Assembly (NCBI RefSeq): GCF_039542385.1
Contig: NZ_BAABIA010000002.1
Span: 1 to 64,000, forward strand
Source: Prosthecobacter algae
GTDB lineage: Bacteria > Verrucomicrobiota > Verrucomicrobiia > Verrucomicrobiales > Verrucomicrobiaceae
DNA: 64,000 bases
Reading direction: 5' to 3'
A program made the position numbers and the translations under genes. The notes below the pieces were generated by a model. The model was not told where the DNA came from, ran no database searches, and worked only from the letters and a program-made list of their open reading frames with translations. This document shows, one piece after another, positions 32,251-41,582 of this stretch. Every line of letters begins with the position of its first letter. The stretch's first letter is position 1.

Positions 32251-33186
32251 ATGCCCAAAATCGCCATCATCGGAGCCGGACTCGCCGGCATAGCCTGCGC
32301 TCGACGTCTGAAGCAGGAAGGAATGCCCGTGACGGTGTTTGAAAAATCGCGTGGCTATGGCGGGCGCTGCGCCACCAAACGCTGGCAGGACTGCCGCGTG
32401 GACCATGGCGCGCAGTATTTCACGATGCGTGATCCCGGTTTTAAAGAGGCGGTCCAGGAGGTCTGTGGCGACCAGGTGCAGTCCCTCACGGCCCCTGTGC
32501 TTCACCTTGAAAATGGCCAGTCATCCTGTCCCCCGCGCTACTACCATGTGAAAGGCAATAGCCACCTGTGCCGTGATCTGGCGCAGGGACTAGAAGTTCG
32601 GTTCGAGCAAACCCTCGCCCCCGTGACGGCCCACGGGGAGGCTTGGCAGATCCAAAATGAAGTTTATGACCAAGTGATCAGCACGGCACCACTGCCACAG
32701 ACGCTCAAGCTGTTTAACCAACCCGCCACCGTGGATCCCTATGTACCCTGCCTGGCCATGCTGGCCCTGTATCAGCAGCCGCCGCAGGGCAAAACTGCCG
32801 AGCTCTTCGGCATGATGGGAAGCCCCACCGACGACATCGCCTGGTCCGCATGTGAGAATCATAAGTTAGGCCGCATCACACCAGGGAATATCGTCATGGT
32901 GGTACATGCGGGGGAAAGATTCAGTTACGAGCACCTGGAATCCCCGCCCGAGGAATGGTCGGCGCTTTTACGGGAGCAGCTAGAAACGCTGTGGGAACTG
33001 CCACCGCAAAACTTTACGGCCCAGCTCACGCACCGCTGGCGATTTGCGCGCGTGAACGAACCTGTGAGCCCACCCAGCCTCCCGGCAGGCCTGCATTTCT
33101 GTGGGGATGCCCTGGGGCAATCGCGCGTTGAGGCCGCTTGGTTGCAAGGTGTATCCCAGGCGGAAGCGCTGCTAGCAACCTTTTAA
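32251..33186 (+). CDS. renalase-like FAD-dependent amine oxidoreductase
   Basis: 311 aa from the ATG at 32251 (a GTG two codons earlier is possible). The FAD-binding Rossmann motif IAIIGAGLAGIACARRLKQE lies at residues 4-23, followed by VFEKSRGYGGRCATKR and the DHGAQYFTMRDPGF block typical of bacterial renalase-like proteins. The C-terminal GLHFCGDALGQSRVEAAWLQ is the second flavin-contact motif. Renalases oxidise dihydro-forms of NAD(P). The stop overlaps the convergent LacI gene stop by 4 nt. Confidence 0.88.
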   Translation: MPKIAIIGAGLAGIACARRLKQEGMPVTVFEKSRGYGGRCATKRWQDCRVDHGAQYFTMRDPGFKEAVQEVCGDQVQSLTAPVLHLENGQSSCPPRYYHVKGNSHLCRDLAQGLEVRFEQTLAPVTAHGEAWQIQNEVYDQVISTAPLPQTLKLFNQPATVDPYVPCLAMLALYQQPPQGKTAELFGMMGSPTDDIAWSACENHKLGRITPGNIVMVVHAGERFSYEHLESPPEEWSALLREQLETLWELPPQNFTAQLTHRWRFARVNEPVSPPSLPAGLHFCGDALGQSRVEAAWLQGVSQAEALLATF

Positions 33187-34217
33187 CTCTGGCGCGCCCG
33201 GACCGAGGGACCTTCGATCCACTCGGGTGGGATGAGGATCTGACGAGGCACCTCAGGAACGCCACTTTCATTTTGCAAAAGCTGCGTGGCCACCAGGTCC
33301 ACCCCCGCAGCCGCCACATGGTCGCGCCTTTGATAAATGCCCGCGTAACCTTTCATGGTGGAGGTCCAGTCATGGACGACGAGGCCGATGTCCTCCGGCA
33401 CTCGCAGGCCCATTTTTTGCAGCCAGTCGGGAACATGCTGATCGAAGGTGATGAGGGCATCTGGGCGCTCTCTTTGCATCCACTCCATGAACTCCTTCCG
33501 GCAGCGGCTGAAGTCATTGTGCGGGAACAGTAAAACGGGGATGCGCTGGGCCAGCGGGATGGCCTGCTGCACATGCAGCATGGCCCCACTGTAAGCCCCT
33601 TCAGCCCGATGATCCACCCACTGAGTGACCGCCAGACCGATGCGCTGATAACCCCGCGCCTGCAGCTCCTTCACCGCGAGCTGGATGCCGAGGTTCATGT
33701 TTCCGGCTGCGCGATGCAGCGAGGGCTGCGTGAGGCCAAAACCAAAGGTGGCTGCGGCAAAGGGGGCGTAGTCCAACTGCGCGCACAGCATCTGCGAAGA
33801 CTGGGGCGAAACGATGATGCCCTCGATGCCACGCGCCTGGAGGATGCCCACCAGACGTGCAGGATCGAGCCCATCTTTGCCTAACCAAAATTCCTCCGCG
33901 TGATACCCGTGCTGGCTGGCGCGACGGCGGATGTCCTCGATGGGCACGTATTGATAGGTGCTGCTGTGCAGCGCATCCTTAGGCACCGTCTCACGAATGA
34001 CGGCGATCACGGCGCGGACACGTGATTTTTTGCGCCCGCGTACCATCGTCATCATGCGGGCCAGGTGCGGGTCTGGCTGATAACCCAGAGCCGCAATGGC
34101 CTGCTGCACGCGCTCGCGTGTCTTTGCCGAGACACGGGGCGAGTGGTGCATCACCCGCGAGACCGTCATGGCGGAGACGCCTGCCGTCTGGGCGATTTGC
34201 TGGAGGGTGACCGACAT
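33183..34217 (-). CDS. LacI-family transcriptional regulator
   Basis: 344 aa. The LacI HTH is at the N-terminus (VTLQQIAQTAGVSAMTVSRV, residues 3-22), with hinge helix region QAIAALGYQPDPHLARMMTM, followed by a periplasmic-binding-like effector domain (for example GIEGIIVSPQS, RIPVLLFPHNDFS and PEDIGLVVHDW). It starts 24 nt after the stop of the sialidase/acetylesterase locus on the same strand, so it probably regulates that locus in response to a sugar ligand. Confidence 0.9.
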   Translation of the reverse strand: MSVTLQQIAQTAGVSAMTVSRVMHHSPRVSAKTRERVQQAIAALGYQPDPHLARMMTMVRGRKKSRVRAVIAVIRETVPKDALHSSTYQYVPIEDIRRRASQHGYHAEEFWLGKDGLDPARLVGILQARGIEGIIVSPQSSQMLCAQLDYAPFAAATFGFGLTQPSLHRAAGNMNLGIQLAVKELQARGYQRIGLAVTQWVDHRAEGAYSGAMLHVQQAIPLAQRIPVLLFPHNDFSRCRKEFMEWMQRERPDALITFDQHVPDWLQKMGLRVPEDIGLVVHDWTSTMKGYAGIYQRRDHVAAAGVDLVATQLLQNESGVPEVPRQILIPPEWIEGPSVRARQS

Positions 34218-34241
34218 GCCCTTCGCTCTACGCGAGAAGGG

Positions 34242-35561
34242 TTACTTCTGCAAAAGCTTCATCGCCGCCGCATATCGCTGGCCAAAGGTTCGCAGTGAAG
34301 GAGTGTCGAAGTGAACTTGGTCGCCTTTGTGTTTGAGATCCGTCGATTCGACCACGGCGGTTTTCGGCACACGGGCAGGGATGGAGGCGATCTGTTCATT
34401 CACCAATGGCCAGTAGCTGGGCTGTTTTTCTTTGGTCTCCAGAGCCAGGAACTTACCCAGTTTCCCCGCCACGAATGGCAGCTCGCCAGAACCGAGATCC
34501 GCCCGCAGATCCACGATCATTTGGGCCAAGCGGTCAGCATAACTTTTGGACTTACCTTCATGGCCCGAGTCCCCTTCCCCCTGGTGCCAAAGGATGCCCT
34601 TGAAGGTGCCGTCCTTCATGGCCAAACGGGCACGCTCCAGCGCCTGGGCATAGAGGTCACCGCCTTTTTCCCAACGCTCCAGTGGCGTGCCCCCGACGGC
34701 GCAGGGGATCAAACCGATGGTGGCCTCAGGATACGCCTCCGCCATCTCACGGGCAAAGCTCATGCCCAGTCCTGCGCCGACCGCCGCCGGTTTGTCATGA
34801 TGCAGGGGCTCGATGCCGTGAGTCCACTTGTTGTTAGGCGAGAACTTCAGCACGCGCTGCCGGGAGAGGCGCTTTTCCGTATCCAGCACGCCGCGTCCGG
34901 CCATGTTGGACTGACCGATGAGTAGGTAGAGATGCAGCTTTTCCTTGGGCGGTAGTTTGGCAGCCACTTCGGCCTCCGTGCGTTTGTCTGAATGGTTGCC
35001 ATAACCCAGCGCACGATTCACCACCAGACGCTGGGCCGAGCCTTGGGAAACAAATTTGCCAGCACGCAGATCTTCTTCACGGACGATGGCGACCAGCACC
35101 TCCTTTTCACCCGCATTGTAGCGCCCGTGATCATAGGTGATGTAGATGCGACCATCAGGAGCCTGGATGGCATCGGGGTAAGAGACGCTGCTGCGCTCAT
35201 CTACCAGGAGTCGGTGCGGCCAGGTGCGGCCTTCATCGTCCGAAAGCCAGGCCGTGAGGCGGGTGCGGGGATAGGCGCCACTCTTCAGCTTTTTAGCATC
35301 GTGGTAAATGAGGAGAAAAGCGCCCGAAGCCAGCTTCATCATGCAGGCGCGGGTGGAGGGCCCTTCAAACTGCGGCATGGCGCTGGCTTCGGACCAAGTT
35401 TTCCCCTCGTCTTTGGAAGTGCTTTCGTAGAGTCCTTTGGAGGTGCGGATGACCATCCAAATGCTGCCATCTTTTCGCTGGGCCAGGGTGGCCTCGCTGA
35501 AATTCCTCAGCGGCATCCGGGATGCTGGTGCCGCCGTGCCATTCCCAGGATTCACCTTCAT
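34242..35561 (-). CDS. sialidase C-terminal part fused to sialate O-acetylesterase-like domain (downstream half of a frameshifted gene)
   Basis: The first 140 residues continue a sialidase/BNR propeller: NFSEATLAQRKDGSIWMVIR, SKDEGKTWSEASAMP with an Asp-box, SYPDAIQAPDGRIYITYDHG. From about residue 210 a SGNH-type sialate O-acetylesterase (SASA, formerly DUF303) domain begins with LYLLIGQSNMAGRGVLDTE, containing the Ser of block I, then PCAVGGTPLERWEKG and ILWHQGEGDSGHEG. The C-terminal DQVHFDTPSLRTFGQR holds the Asp/His pair. The frame lacks its own signal peptide and ribosome-binding site because the 5' half lies in another frame (35365-36156). Either one bifunctional gene with a frameshift or a sequencing error. 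Confidence 0.82.
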   Translation of the reverse strand: MKVNPGNGTAAPASRMPLRNFSEATLAQRKDGSIWMVIRTSKGLYESTSKDEGKTWSEASAMPQFEGPSTRACMMKLASGAFLLIYHDAKKLKSGAYPRTRLTAWLSDDEGRTWPHRLLVDERSSVSYPDAIQAPDGRIYITYDHGRYNAGEKEVLVAIVREEDLRAGKFVSQGSAQRLVVNRALGYGNHSDKRTEAEVAAKLPPKEKLHLYLLIGQSNMAGRGVLDTEKRLSRQRVLKFSPNNKWTHGIEPLHHDKPAAVGAGLGMSFAREMAEAYPEATIGLIPCAVGGTPLERWEKGGDLYAQALERARLAMKDGTFKGILWHQGEGDSGHEGKSKSYADRLAQMIVDLRADLGSGELPFVAGKLGKFLALETKEKQPSYWPLVNEQIASIPARVPKTAVVESTDLKHKGDQVHFDTPSLRTFGQRYAAAMKLLQK

Positions 35562-36156
35562 TCAGGCTCAGGAGAGTGCAGGTCTCCGGCCTGCCCGCCT
35601 GGTTTCCCATGAGGAAAAAGGGTGCCAACCAGCCGCCACTGGCGCGGATGATGGGCTTGCCAAAAAGGATGCCGTCTTTGGCTACTAGAAAAGGGGCGGA
35701 CCAGGTAGGCGTGGCCTTGTCCGGATCGTCACAGCGGATGGCGCAGGTGCCGCGCAGGGTGGGGCTGGTGGCAGTCTTTTCGGTGAGCTGATTGTAAAAC
35801 ACCCACAGCCTCCCTTTGGGGTCCAGCCAGGGGATCGGGTCGCCGATCTTGGTGCCCTTCGGCCCTTCGATAATGATGGGTTTCGACCAGCGTTTGCCAT
35901 CGTCTCCGCTGGTGGCCACGAGGGCGTAATTGCCGATCGCGCCCTCGCCTTCATCACCGCTGTACCAGGTGGACCAAAGGCGGCCCTTGGGGGCTCTCTC
36001 GATGCCCGGGATGCCCTGCCAGACACGGGCGGTTTCACTGTAATCCGGTCCAGGAGAGAGGATGACGGTGGCTTGTGGCAGGGCGAGGTCTTCAGCCAAG
36101 GCGGTGACCATAGCCGCACCAGCCAGAAGGGACGTAAGAAAGAGACGACAAATCAT
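35365..36156 (-). CDS. sialidase N-terminal part (upstream half of a frameshifted gene)
   Basis: Starts with a signal peptide (MICRLFLTSLLAGAAMVTAL) and the beginning of a sialidase-like propeller: RVWQGIPGIERAPKGRLWST (the RIP-like arginine region), LVATSGDDGKRWSKPIII (Asp-box), WLDPKGRLWVFYNQLTEKTA. Similarity ends after EWHGGTSIPDA near 35515, where the next frame continues as NFSEATLAQRKDG; the last 45 codons are out-of-frame and meaningless. A net one-base loss or two-base gain between 35505 and 35520 explains it. Together with 34242-35561 it forms one locus for removing and de-acetylating sialic acid or related sugars. Confidence 0.8.
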   Translation of the reverse strand: MICRLFLTSLLAGAAMVTALAEDLALPQATVILSPGPDYSETARVWQGIPGIERAPKGRLWSTWYSGDEGEGAIGNYALVATSGDDGKRWSKPIIIEGPKGTKIGDPIPWLDPKGRLWVFYNQLTEKTATSPTLRGTCAIRCDDPDKATPTWSAPFLVAKDGILFGKPIIRASGGWLAPFFLMGNQAGRPETCTLLSLNEGESWEWHGGTSIPDAAEEFQRGHPGPAKRWQHLDGHPHLQRTLRKHFQRRGENLVRSQRHAAV

Positions 36157-36258
36157 GCGCCCGTGGAAACGCCAACAGCGCGAGCTTTCGCGCAGCTATC
36201 TTCGAGGAATCCCCAGCCGCACTTTGACATCCCCATCACTCCCGCCACTCTACCTTAT

Positions 36259-37365
36259 ATGTCCGATGCCCCGCTCCTCCGCACGCCCCTTTATGACAGC
36301 CATGTGGCCCTGGGAGGGAAAATTATTCCTTTCGCCGGCTGGGAGATGCCGGTGCAATACACGGGCATCGTGCAGGAGCACCACGCGGTGCGGAAAGCCG
36401 TGGGCGTCTTTGACATCTCACACATGGGCCAGTTCATCGTCAGTGGCGGAGATGCGCTGAGCTTTTTGAATCGGGCCCTGACCAATGATGTGTCCAAGCT
36501 CGAGATCGGCCAAGGGCAGTATTCCTTGCTGCTCAATGAACAAGGCGGGGTGATTGATGACCTCATCCTTTACCGCACCACGGCCAAGGAATTTTTCCTC
36601 GTGGTCAATGCCAGCAAGATCGCCGAAGATTGGTCGCAGTTGCAGAGCCTGCTCACTGAGGCGGACGATGTGCAGATGGCGAACCTCAGCGATGCCACGG
36701 GCGGTCTCGCCATCCAGGGGCCGAAAAGCCGCGCCGTGTTTGAAAAAGTCTTCGGCCAGGAGGCTCCTTTCCCGCCGCACAACAGCATCTTCGTGGCAGC
36801 GGGTGAAGCCGGTTTCATGTGGCTCTGCGGTACCGGCTATACCGGTGAAGAGGGTTTTGAATTCTTCATGCCTGCCGCCGCCGCCACCGAGTGGTTTGAC
36901 CGACTCGTCACCGCCGCCCGTGAGGAAGGTGGACTGCCCTGTGGCCTGGGAGCCCGTGATACGCTGCGGCTGGAAATGGGCTACCCGCTGAATGGCAACG
37001 ACCTCTTCCCTGATAAGACGCCACTCCAGGCAGGACTCGGATTTTTCGTCGCTTTCGACAAAGAAGACTTCATCGGCAAAGCGGCCCTGGTGGCCCAAAA
37101 AGAAGCGGGTCTGCCCAGCAAGCTCGTGGCTTTCAAGATGACTGGCACAGCCCCTCCGCCACGCCCGCATTACCCCGTTCTGTTCAACGGTAACATCGTG
37201 GGCGAAGTCGCCAGTGGCACGCAATCCCCGAGCCTGAGCACTGGCATCGGCATGGCTTACCTGCCTCTGGAGGCTGCTAAAATCGGCACCACGATTGAGA
37301 TCGAAATCCGAGGGAGAAACTTTCCAGCCGAGGTGGTGAAGAAGCCGTTCTGGAAAAAGTCGTAA
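36259..37365 (+). CDS. gcvT: glycine cleavage system T protein (aminomethyltransferase)
   Basis: 368 aa from the ATG at 36259, matching the usual GcvT length. Diagnostic blocks: RTPLYDSHVALGGKIIPFAG, GWEMPVQYTGIVQEHHAVRK, VGVFDISHMGQF, then ALTNDVSKLEIGQGQYSLLL, GGVIDDLILYR, TGYTGEEGFEFF, and GLGARDTLRLEMGYPLNGND. It transfers the methylene group from the H-protein-bound aminomethyl to tetrahydrofolate. No gcvH or gcvP is adjacent. I looked for a glycine riboswitch in the 100-nt leader and saw none. Confidence 0.96.
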   Translation: MSDAPLLRTPLYDSHVALGGKIIPFAGWEMPVQYTGIVQEHHAVRKAVGVFDISHMGQFIVSGGDALSFLNRALTNDVSKLEIGQGQYSLLLNEQGGVIDDLILYRTTAKEFFLVVNASKIAEDWSQLQSLLTEADDVQMANLSDATGGLAIQGPKSRAVFEKVFGQEAPFPPHNSIFVAAGEAGFMWLCGTGYTGEEGFEFFMPAAAATEWFDRLVTAAREEGGLPCGLGARDTLRLEMGYPLNGNDLFPDKTPLQAGLGFFVAFDKEDFIGKAALVAQKEAGLPSKLVAFKMTGTAPPPRPHYPVLFNGNIVGEVASGTQSPSLSTGIGMAYLPLEAAKIGTTIEIEIRGRNFPAEVVKKPFWKKS

Positions 37366-37524
37366 TCACGTCAGAGACGAGTTCAGGGGAACCTTGGAAT
37401 GCCACCTCCCGGCCGCTGACTCGCCCCCTAAGAACTTTAAAGAACGACTGCAAGTGTCCTTGTGTCTTGGCGGGGATCAAGGAATTGTGTTCGTTTAGTC
37501 CAGCCTTACCTTTCGATCCCACCC

Positions 37525-39198
37525 ATGTCAGACCCCATCTACGTCATCGGCCACCGCAATCCTGATACGGACGCGATTTGCGCGGCCATCGGTTATGCCG
37601 CTTACTTGCGCTGTGTGCGCGAGGATGAAGTTATCGCGGCCTGTTGCGGCGAGATCAATGCGCGGACGAACTGGGTGTTGAAGCTCGCCGGGGCCGCCGC
37701 GCCTAAGCTGCTGCTGGATGTGCGCCCAACGGCAGCCCTCGTGGGCCGCAAGGAAGTGCTGACGGCCTCTCCCAATGAGACGTTCCTCTCCGTCTATCGC
37801 AAAATGCTGGAGCACAATTTCCGCTCTATTCCCGTGGTGAATGGCGAGCAAAAGCTCATCGGCATGCCGACGATCCAGGAAATGGCGCAGCTTTTCCTGC
37901 CCAGCGAATCCACCCACAAAGCGGCCAACCGCGAAGTGCGCACCTGTGTGAGAAACATGGTCACGGCCCTCGGCGGGCAGTTGATCGGAAATACCTCAGG
38001 CGTAGATGAGGTGGAAGACTTGATCCTCGTCGTAGCGGCCTCTAGCGAAAACACCTCCCGCGACCGAGCTAAACAATTTCCGCCACGCCAGCTCGTGCTC
38101 GTCACGGGAGATCGCCCAGAGATTCACAAACTGGCGCTGGAGCTGGGCGTTCGTTGCCTCGTCGTCACCGGTGGTTTCATGCCCCACGATGACCTGCTAA
38201 AACAGGCCCAGGAAAAGGGCATCTGCGTGATCGTGGCCCCACAGGATACGGCCAGTGCCTCGCAGCTCATCCGTTTCTCGCGCCCCATTGGTGAGGCCGC
38301 GCATGAATATCTCTCCTTCACCTCGCGCACCCCGCTGCGTGAGATCATCCATGTGGTGCAAAATTCGCATCAGCCTCTGTTCCCCGTCATCGATGAGGAA
38401 ACGGGCAAACTGGAAGGGGTGTTTTCCAAGTCCGACCTCGTGGAGGTGCCGCGCACCAAACTGGTGCTGGTGGATCACAATGAATTCAGTCAGGCCGTCG
38501 CCGGGGCAGATGAAGCCGAGATCATTGAGGTGATTGATCACCACCGCCTCAGCGGAAATCTGCGCACGAAAGAACCCGTGCGTTTCATCAATGAACCCGT
38601 GGGCAGCACAAGCACCATCGTGGGCATCATGTATAAGATGCGCGGGCTGACACCCGATAAGTCCACCTCCATCTGCCTGTGTGCGGGATTAATCTCTGAC
38701 ACGCTGAATCTCACCAGCCCGACCACGACGAACACGGACCGGGAAATCCTGGCCTGGCTGGCCGAGGTGGCGGGCATTGATGCCGCACAGTTTGTGAAGG
38801 ACTTCTTTGCCGCTGGCTCCCTGCTTCGTGAGGCCACCCCGGCCCGAGCCATCGAGGGAGATCGCAAAGTCTTCGAGGAAAACGGCTGGCGAATCAGCAT
38901 CAGCCAGATCGAAGAAATGGGTCTGGACGAATTCTGGAAAAAGCAGGCCGAGCTTCACGCCGCCCTGGTGGCCCTGTGTGCCGCGCATGACCTTCATTTT
39001 GCCTGCCTCATGGTCACGGACATCACCGCTCATCACAGCGTGCTGCTGGTCGCCGGGGATAAGCGGGTGGAGGCCGCCATTGACGTGGACTACCACGAAC
39101 GCAGCCCACAGATCTATGACATGCCGGGCGTGGTCAGCCGCAAGAAACAACTCTTCCCTTACTTGAGCAATCTGGTCAGCAAGCTGACGCCGCCTTGA
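37525..39198 (+). CDS. CBS/DRTGG-containing family II inorganic pyrophosphatase
   Basis: 557 aa, longer than simple family II enzymes (about 310) because regulatory domains are inserted. The DHH catalytic motifs are VIGHRNPDTDAICAAIGYAA at residues 6-25, LVLVDHNEFSQAV and IIEVIDHHRLSGNLR near 315-340, and the DHHA2-type C-terminal domain with SDTLNLTSPTTTNTDRE. Between them lie a first CBS motif (TASPNETFLSVYRKMLEHNF), a DRTGG-like domain (LVLVTGDRPEIHKLALELGV) and a second CBS motif (LFPVIDEETGKLEGVFSKSD). It hydrolyses pyrophosphate with Mn/Co, regulated by adenine nucleotides in known members. Confidence 0.93.
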   Translation: MSDPIYVIGHRNPDTDAICAAIGYAAYLRCVREDEVIAACCGEINARTNWVLKLAGAAAPKLLLDVRPTAALVGRKEVLTASPNETFLSVYRKMLEHNFRSIPVVNGEQKLIGMPTIQEMAQLFLPSESTHKAANREVRTCVRNMVTALGGQLIGNTSGVDEVEDLILVVAASSENTSRDRAKQFPPRQLVLVTGDRPEIHKLALELGVRCLVVTGGFMPHDDLLKQAQEKGICVIVAPQDTASASQLIRFSRPIGEAAHEYLSFTSRTPLREIIHVVQNSHQPLFPVIDEETGKLEGVFSKSDLVEVPRTKLVLVDHNEFSQAVAGADEAEIIEVIDHHRLSGNLRTKEPVRFINEPVGSTSTIVGIMYKMRGLTPDKSTSICLCAGLISDTLNLTSPTTTNTDREILAWLAEVAGIDAAQFVKDFFAAGSLLREATPARAIEGDRKVFEENGWRISISQIEEMGLDEFWKKQAELHAALVALCAAHDLHFACLMVTDITAHHSVLLVAGDKRVEAAIDVDYHERSPQIYDMPGVVSRKKQLFPYLSNLVSKLTPP

Positions 39199-39275
39199 TT
39201 TCATTCCTTTGGTTAGGCTGAAAAAATCGGTCTCGCCTGATCAATCTCCCTGTCCCTCACCGTTCGCTTCTTCCC

Positions 39276-40118
39276 ATGCGCTTTTCCCTTCTCCTGCCTG
39301 CTCTTCTCGCCACGGCCACTGCCTCTTGGGCAGCCGACCAACCTGCCGCCCTGCTCCTCTGGGAAAAAGGTGCCCCCGGCTCCGAAGCCCGCGCTGCAGA
39401 GCCTGAGAAGCAGGAAGGCAGCAATGTAATGAATGTGCATGCGCCGACGATCACGCCTTACATCCCGACGAAGGATGCCACAGGAGTGGCTGTCATCATC
39501 GCCCCTGGCGGTGGGCATTCCAAGCTTTGCCTGGGCCACGAAGGTTACGCCCTGGCGGAGTGGTTTCGCGACCATGGCATCGCCGCGTTTGTTTTGAAGT
39601 ACCGCCTCGCCCGTGAAAAAGGCAGCACCTACACCATTCAGGATCACGCCATGGCGGATGCCCGCCGCGCCATCCGCACCGTGCGCAGCCGCGCCCAGGA
39701 ATGGGGCATCAATCCTGAACGCATCGGCATCATGGGCTTTTCCGCTGGAGGTGAACTGGCTGCCTTTGCCGCCATGAAAAATGACCCCGGTCAGGCCGAT
39801 GCGGCCGATGTCATCGAGCGCGCCAGCAGCCGCCCGGACTTCCAGGCGCTGATCTACCCCGGCACCTCCGGCCTCTTCTCCGCTGAAAAAGGCATGCCAC
39901 CTCTCTTCATCGCCTGTGGTTACAGCGACCGCCCCGACATCTCCGAAGGCATGGCGTCTCTGTATCTCAAATACAAGGCAGCCGGCGTGAAAGCGGAACT
40001 GCACATTTACAGCGAAGCCGGTCACGGTTTTGGCTACAAGCCCGGCACTAAAACCGCCGCAGGCCGCTGGCCCCAGCGCTTCACGGAATGGCTGCAAGAC
40101 AGCGGACTGATGAAGTAG
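39276..40118 (+). CDS. secreted alpha/beta hydrolase (acetyl-xylan-esterase-like)
   Basis: 280 aa with a signal peptide (MRFSLLLPALLATATASWAA). The hydrolase core shows VAVIIAPGGGHSKLCLGHEG (oxyanion HGGG-like region), a GIAAFVLKYRLA strand, and IGIMGFSAGGELAAFAAM with Ser156 as nucleophile. A late GHGFGYKPGTK holds the catalytic His. This subfamily (esterase/lipase of the BD-FAE type) deacetylates plant or algal polysaccharides. Neighbours are not co-directional partners with a tight overlap, so it is probably its own unit. Confidence 0.85.
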   Translation: MRFSLLLPALLATATASWAADQPAALLLWEKGAPGSEARAAEPEKQEGSNVMNVHAPTITPYIPTKDATGVAVIIAPGGGHSKLCLGHEGYALAEWFRDHGIAAFVLKYRLAREKGSTYTIQDHAMADARRAIRTVRSRAQEWGINPERIGIMGFSAGGELAAFAAMKNDPGQADAADVIERASSRPDFQALIYPGTSGLFSAEKGMPPLFIACGYSDRPDISEGMASLYLKYKAAGVKAELHIYSEAGHGFGYKPGTKTAAGRWPQRFTEWLQDSGLMK

Positions 40119-40183
40119 ATTGCCCTTTTGCATCTAAATTGGTTAGAAGAGGTCTTGTGCGTTCGTCTTGTTCGCATCCGACC

Positions 40184-41578
40184 ATGACTGTCGATTTTTC
40201 ACCTGCCTTTTCACGACGCCGATTCATCGGCGGAGCATGCGTGGGGTTGTCCAGTGTGGCCTTTTCGCAGTTGTTGGGTTCGGAGTCGCTGCCCGTTCAG
40301 CGCTCGCACTTTCCGGCGAAGGCCAAACGGGTGATCTGGCTCTTCATGCATGGCGGGCCTAGCCATGTGGACTTGCTGGATCCAAAGCCGGAACTCATCA
40401 AGCACGCGGGAAAACCTTTGCCCGAAAGTTTTGGTGCGGTGGAGACAAGGCGCAAGGTCGCACAGAATCCTTTGTTAGGCCCTGTGAAACCCTTCCGCCC
40501 CCGAGGGCAGAGCGGGATCGAGATCAGCGACTTCCTGCCACACATGGCGGAGTTGGCGGATGAGATGTGCGTGATCCGCAGTTGCCATGGCGACAGCGTC
40601 AATCACCCGCAGTCGGTCTATCAGATGAACACAGGGTCCATCCTCATGGGCAAACCTAGCCTGGGAAGCTGGGTGGCGTATGGACTGGGATCGGAGAACC
40701 AAAACATGCCCTCCTTTGTCGTGATGCCGGACCCTGGCGGCGGTCTCAAAGGTGGTCCTCCAGCCTGGGGCAATGGCTTCCTGCCTGCCACTTACCAGGG
40801 CATCACCATGAGACCGGGTGCGAACCCCATCTTGCATTTACAATCAGCCTCCGAGCGCTCGCCAGCGAGGCAGCGGGCGACCCTGGATCTGGTGAATCAA
40901 TTCAACGCGATGCATCAGGCGCAGCGCGGAGCCGACTCACACCTAGAGGCCCGCATTCGCGCTTATGAGCTGGCTTTCCGGATGCAGTCCGATGCGCCTG
41001 AGGCGGTGGACATTTCCGAAGAATCCGCAGCGACTCAAACCCTCTACGGTCTGGATGACCCGACCACCAAAGAATTCGGCACCCGCTGCCTGCTGGCCCG
41101 GCGCATGATCGAGCGGGGCGTGCGTTTTGTGCAGCTTTACTCAGGCGATACGAATGGCTGGGATGCCCATGAAGATGTGCTGAAAAACCACACCGAGTAT
41201 TGCGCCCGCACGGACAAACCGGTGGCGGGTCTCATCCGAGATCTCAAACAGCGTGGACTGCTGGAAGATACGCTGGTCATCTGGGGCGGTGAATTTGGCC
41301 GCATGCCCATGAGTGAAAAGGGTGTAGGCCGGGACCACAATCCGTGGGGTTACAGCACCGTCTTTTTCGGGGCAGGCGTCAAACATGGTCACGTGCACGG
41401 GGCCACCGATGATGTGGGCCTGCGCGCTGTGCAGGACAAAGTGCACGTGCATGATCTGCACGCGACCATCCTGCATCTGCTGGGAATGGACCATGAAAGC
41501 CTGACCTACCGTCACAATGGCCGCGATGAACGCCTGACGGATGTGGCGGGCCACGTGGTGAAGGGCATCCTGACCTGA
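40184..41578 (+). CDS. DUF1501 family protein (sulfatase-like fold), Tat-exported
   Basis: 464 aa from the ATG at 40184. A twin-arginine signal is present (FSRRRFIGGACVGLSSVAFS). The body shows the family blocks AKRVIWLFMHGGPSHVDLLD, GISDFLPHMAELADEMCVIR-like sequence, PSLGSWVAYGLGSENQNMPS, and a late DTLVIWGGEFGRMPMSE, GRDHNPWGYSTVFFGAGVKH. DUF1501 proteins belong to the alkaline-phosphatase superfamily and almost always pair with DUF1549/DUF1553 proteins in Planctomycetes and Verrucomicrobia; their chemistry is uncertain. The partner starts 4 nt after the stop. Confidence 0.92.
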   Translation: MTVDFSPAFSRRRFIGGACVGLSSVAFSQLLGSESLPVQRSHFPAKAKRVIWLFMHGGPSHVDLLDPKPELIKHAGKPLPESFGAVETRRKVAQNPLLGPVKPFRPRGQSGIEISDFLPHMAELADEMCVIRSCHGDSVNHPQSVYQMNTGSILMGKPSLGSWVAYGLGSENQNMPSFVVMPDPGGGLKGGPPAWGNGFLPATYQGITMRPGANPILHLQSASERSPARQRATLDLVNQFNAMHQAQRGADSHLEARIRAYELAFRMQSDAPEAVDISEESAATQTLYGLDDPTTKEFGTRCLLARRMIERGVRFVQLYSGDTNGWDAHEDVLKNHTEYCARTDKPVAGLIRDLKQRGLLEDTLVIWGGEFGRMPMSEKGVGRDHNPWGYSTVFFGAGVKHGHVHGATDDVGLRAVQDKVHVHDLHATILHLLGMDHESLTYRHNGRDERLTDVAGHVVKGILT

Positions 41579-41582
41579 GGCC

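Noticed and set aside
36157-36258. Glycine riboswitch ahead of gcvT
   Set aside because: The 100-nt leader lacks the paired aptamer pattern and is shared with the divergent sialidase gene.
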